Source of the DNA: Staphylococcus warneri
Lineage (GTDB): Bacteria; Bacillota; Bacilli; Staphylococcales; Staphylococcaceae
DNA: 64,000 nucleotides
Reading direction: 5' to 3'
NCBI RefSeq assembly: GCF_900636385.1
Contig: NZ_LR134269.1
Coordinates: 1,674,001 to 1,738,000, forward strand
In this document: positions 61,554 to 64,000 of the stretch, piece by piece
Position numbering within the stretch: position 1 is the stretch's first letter
Layout: the number at the start of each line of letters is the position of its first letter
Program-made: the position numbers and the translations under genes
Notes under the pieces: model-generated
Told to the model about the DNA's origin: nothing
The model's database searches: none
The model's input: only the letters and a program-made list of their open reading frames with translations

Positions 61554-62096
61554 TTAAAGTAACTCTTTGATGACTTTTTCACATTTTTCGATATGATCTT
61601 GACCTAATCTTTTCATAAAGTAATAACTAATTGATGCTGAAACTGCTTGTCCTACAAATGGGAACCATTTAGTTTGTTTAGCTGCAGTACGTTTTGCCAC
61701 ATCTCTAATCACTACTTTCATCAGTGCATTAGTTAATTTTTTACCAATAAACTGACTACCTTGAATAGCTGCAGCAGACATTATTCGTTCTCTAACGTCA
61801 TCACTTAATGAATTGACTTGTTTATGATCTAGTCCATAAATTTTATTGACATCACTAATGATATCTCTCATTAATTTTATATCAACACCAAAGTCTAATC
61901 CAGGAATTGGTACTACACTCATTCCTGATGATAGTAAAGATTTCTTCTTAACGAGATTCTCTGCTTGTGCACGTCTTTGTTGTAACTCATTTTGAGTCAC
62001 AGGTAAATTACTTTTTTCTTTGATTTCTTCAATATTTAATACTTTATTACCAACTGTATTTGTGACTCTGTTCGTCATTTTATTTCTTATGCTCAT
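61554..62096 (-). CDS. Uncharacterised protein, DUF697-like
   Basis: The 180-residue protein has a basic N-terminus and a largely helical middle with a hydrophobic segment (GMSVVPIPGLDFGVDI, about 58-73) and another near the C-terminus (FVGQAVSASISYYFMKRL). The layout recalls the DUF697/YcjF-type domain found in GTPase-associated membrane proteins, which I hold only as a guess. The start is set at the ATG at 62096, ten bases after GGGAG; an in-frame GTG three residues earlier abuts that site. It lies 59 bases downstream of the rlmI-like gene. Confidence 0.5.
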   Translation of the reverse strand: MSIRNKMTNRVTNTVGNKVLNIEEIKEKSNLPVTQNELQQRRAQAENLVKKKSLLSSGMSVVPIPGLDFGVDIKLMRDIISDVNKIYGLDHKQVNSLSDDVRERIMSAAAIQGSQFIGKKLTNALMKVVIRDVAKRTAAKQTKWFPFVGQAVSASISYYFMKRLGQDHIEKCEKVIKELL

Positions 62097-62155
62097 CTTA
62101 TTCACACTCCCATGAATCTTATTTCAATAAGACTCTATACCCAGATTACAACTAT

Positions 62156-63328
62156 TTAATGCTCAATATTAACAAAAATTGCTTTTAAATACTTTGAAGG
62201 TTTGTAATGTGGATGTGTTTTAAAGTCTTTAGGTAATCCCATCACCTCATTGATTTCATAATCCACTTCAGCTTCATCTAATGTTGTTTTGATAACATTT
62301 TTAAATGCCTTTAATGAAAACACGCTTGAATTTGTGCATAATAATAATGTACCTTTTGGTGATAATACTTCTAAAGCACCATTAATCAATTTGTCGTAAT
62401 CTTTTTGTACTGAAAATGTTTTCTTTTTATTACGTGCAAAACTTGGTGGATCAATCACAATAGTGTCATATTGATGTCCGTGGCGTTTTGCATAATTATA
62501 ATAATCAAATGTATCCATGACATAAATATATTGTGATTTTGGATCAATAGCATTAAGCCCAAAATTCTCTTCGGTTAATCCTCTAGAGCGATTAGCTAAA
62601 TCTACACTAGTTGTTGATTTAGCCTTATTTGCAGATACTACTGAAAAAGCCCCTGTATAGCTAAACACATTTAAAAGATGACGCCCTTCTGAGAATTGAT
62701 CACGTAATTTCTTTCTTACTTCTTTTTGATCAAGGAAAATACCTGTCATTAAGCCATCATCTAAATCCACATTATAAAAAGTGAAGTTTTCTTCGATGAC
62801 GATTGGAAATGCTTGTTGTTCTCCCTCAACAAATCCACCTGTATATTCAGTATCTTTAAATCTCATTTTTTCGTAGATAGACTGATACTTAAAGACTGTT
62901 TTGATAGCTTCTAATATATGATATCTAAATTTGTAAATACCTTTTGAATACCATTGAATTAATAAATGCCCATCATAATTGTCGATCGTTAAACCACCGA
63001 CACCATCACCTTCAGCATTGAACAATCTAAAAGCATTCGTACCATCTATATGATAGTAATATTCTCGTTCTTCTAAAGCTTTTTCAAATAATCGTTTAAA
63101 AAATGCAGTATTAATATCTTCAGATGGATCATAACTCAATACCCAACCTAAACCTTTGTGTTGTCTACCTACATAAGCAGTTGCTACATATTGTTCTTTC
63201 CCATCAACTAATTTGAATAAATCACCTTCTTTAAGATGATCTTGGGCATAAATATCTTCTTCATCAATTAAAGGATATTGATTGTGATATTTTGATTCTT
63301 TACCTCTATTTAAAGTTGCAATCTTCAT
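62156..63328 (-). CDS. RlmI-like rRNA large-subunit methyltransferase
   Basis: The family methylates cytosine C5 in 23S rRNA (RlmI acts on C1962 in E. coli). The 390-residue protein has an N-terminal PUA domain (about 1-75), a central RNA-binding region, and a Rossmann methyltransferase domain with NVFSYTGAFS (about residues 219-228), DLANRSR, DTIVIDPPSFARNKK (about 284-298, DPPSF motif) and LLLCTNSS. Target position inferred from E. coli and not proven here. It starts at ATG and has no clear terminator before the next gene. Confidence 0.85.
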   Translation of the reverse strand: MKIATLNRGKESKYHNQYPLIDEEDIYAQDHLKEGDLFKLVDGKEQYVATAYVGRQHKGLGWVLSYDPSEDINTAFFKRLFEKALEEREYYYHIDGTNAFRLFNAEGDGVGGLTIDNYDGHLLIQWYSKGIYKFRYHILEAIKTVFKYQSIYEKMRFKDTEYTGGFVEGEQQAFPIVIEENFTFYNVDLDDGLMTGIFLDQKEVRKKLRDQFSEGRHLLNVFSYTGAFSVVSANKAKSTTSVDLANRSRGLTEENFGLNAIDPKSQYIYVMDTFDYYNYAKRHGHQYDTIVIDPPSFARNKKKTFSVQKDYDKLINGALEVLSPKGTLLLCTNSSVFSLKAFKNVIKTTLDEAEVDYEINEVMGLPKDFKTHPHYKPSKYLKAIFVNIEH

Positions 63329-63489
63329 TTATTACACTAACCTTTCTTTTATACGTTTAATTTCTTCAACCGTCACATTGCTATGTTGATTCGTAAATGC
63401 ATTTTACATTATATATATTTACTAATTGAATGATTCATTTATTATTTTAACAAAGAATGCTACTTAGTCCTATTTTCTAACAAAAAAGA

Positions 63490-63533
63490 GTGAGCTTACA
63501 ATTCGATCGATTAAAGAAGGAATTGTAACCCAC
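63490..63533 (-). terminator. Terminator of the 63585 gene
   Basis: GTGAGCTTACAATTC (63490-63504) and GAATTGTAACCCAC (63520-63533) pair with a mismatch and a bulge, followed by CTCTTTTTTG on the minus strand. Confidence 0.8.
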
Positions 63534-63584
63534 CCTATAACACGTGTGATTTGTTTAGATTAATTTGTTTTTATATTCTTTTTA

Positions 63585-63992
63585 TCATTCTTTTGGTTTA
63601 TCTCTTAACTGTAATGAATAAGCAACAATCATTGCTAGTAACATAAGCAATAAAGTTGGTGTTATAAATACAGATAACAATAAACCGTGAACCATAATAT
63701 TTATGAATTCAGTTAATAATTTAAAGAATAAGATACTTCCCATAAATAATTGTAAGAAGTAAAATTTACCTCTTAAGAAATAAGTAAGTGTTGTAGCAAT
63801 ATAAACAATGATAATGAATAAAAGTAATAATAATGTTACCCATTCAATCACATATTGCGTTTGTGATAATTCCCATTCTCCAGATAAGAACAATGCATTT
63901 CTGTTGTTAAATTCTAAGAATGTAAAGAAGAATATAACTAAACCACAGAAAATTTCAACATACATTGGTTTTATCCATTTTGGCTTTCTCAT
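63585..63992 (-). CDS. Uncharacterised membrane protein (5' end may be cut)
   Basis: The 135-residue protein has about four hydrophobic segments (about 11-27, 46-70, 76-95 and 103-128) and short charged ends. I do not recognise it. The frame stays open to the right window edge with no ribosome binding site visible, so the ATG at 63992 may not be the real start. It lies 256 bases upstream of the RlmI-like gene, with a terminator between. Confidence 0.6.
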   Translation of the reverse strand: MRKPKWIKPMYVEIFCGLVIFFFTFLEFNNRNALFLSGEWELSQTQYVIEWVTLLLLLFIIIVYIATTLTYFLRGKFYFLQLFMGSILFFKLLTEFINIMVHGLLLSVFITPTLLLMLLAMIVAYSLQLRDKPKE

Positions 63993-64000
63993 CCAATTTG

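Overview
The window is a stretch of core chromosome from a low-GC Gram-positive bacterium of the genus Staphylococcus. The evidence is the AT-rich composition, the strong AGGAGG-type ribosome binding sites, and a gene order that follows the S. aureus murI-sdh-uvrC-trxA-mutS2-polX-zapA-rnhC-pheTS to pdh-def-rnjA-ktrA-cydAB-ptsHI segment. It is probably not S. aureus: the isd haem-uptake/sortase B block that lies between the SpoU methyltransferase gene and rpmF there is missing, and the two genes are neighbours. Species was not resolved. I found no phage, insertion sequence, CRISPR array, rRNA or tRNA gene.

Layout. 1-4.7 kb: 5' end of rdgB, murI, and the succinate dehydrogenase operon sdhCAB with a regulatory region upstream. 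4.7-13.3 kb: DNA repair and housekeeping genes (uvrC, trxA, mutS2, polX, a CvpA-like gene, zapA), then divergent rnhC, which carries a frameshift. 13.4-21.4 kb: pheST behind a T-box leader, a SpoU-type RNA methyltransferase, rpmF, yceD, tmcAL, coaD, rsmD. 21.5-27.6 kb: small conserved Bacillales genes (ylbG, ylbF, ylbC), a GlpQ-like phosphodiesterase, and the haem A/terminal oxidase assembly genes ctaM, ctaB and ctaA. 27.7-38.3 kb: pycA, ftsW, ylaN, ylaL, ylaI, typA, ylaF, suhB, yktB. 38.4-46.5 kb: mntH under an evident MntR operator, two uncharacterised membrane proteins, the polyamine operon potRABCD, yktA. 46.7-55.7 kb: pyruvate dehydrogenase operon pdhABCD, a YkyA lipoprotein, def, and rpoY-rnjA. 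55.8-64 kb: ktrA, cydAB, a glutaredoxin-like gene, ptsHI, a DUF697-like gene, an RlmI-like methyltransferase, and a membrane protein at the window edge.

How the genes work together. Most of the window is central metabolism and respiration. Phosphotransferase sugar uptake (ptsHI) and pyruvate entry (pdhABCD, pycA) feed the TCA cycle and menaquinone reduction (sdhCAB). Electrons leave through the aa3-type oxidase, whose haem is made by CtaB/CtaA with CtaM for maturation, or through cytochrome bd (cydAB). Metal supply (mntH/MntR, YlaN, Fur-like boxes) and potassium or second-messenger control (ktrA) are interleaved. The rest is translation (pheST, rpmF, def, typA, rsmD, RlmI-like), RNA turnover (rnjA, YlbF) and cell division or wall (murI, ftsW, zapA).

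No unknown multi-gene system stands out. The observations most worth checking are the rnhC frameshift, a 35-bp perfect palindrome with an embedded Fur-family-like box upstream of sdhC together with a second box and a catabolite-response element, and two adjacent uncharacterised membrane genes. Several start codons were moved to where the ribosome binding site puts them, so some coordinates are shorter than the longest open frame.
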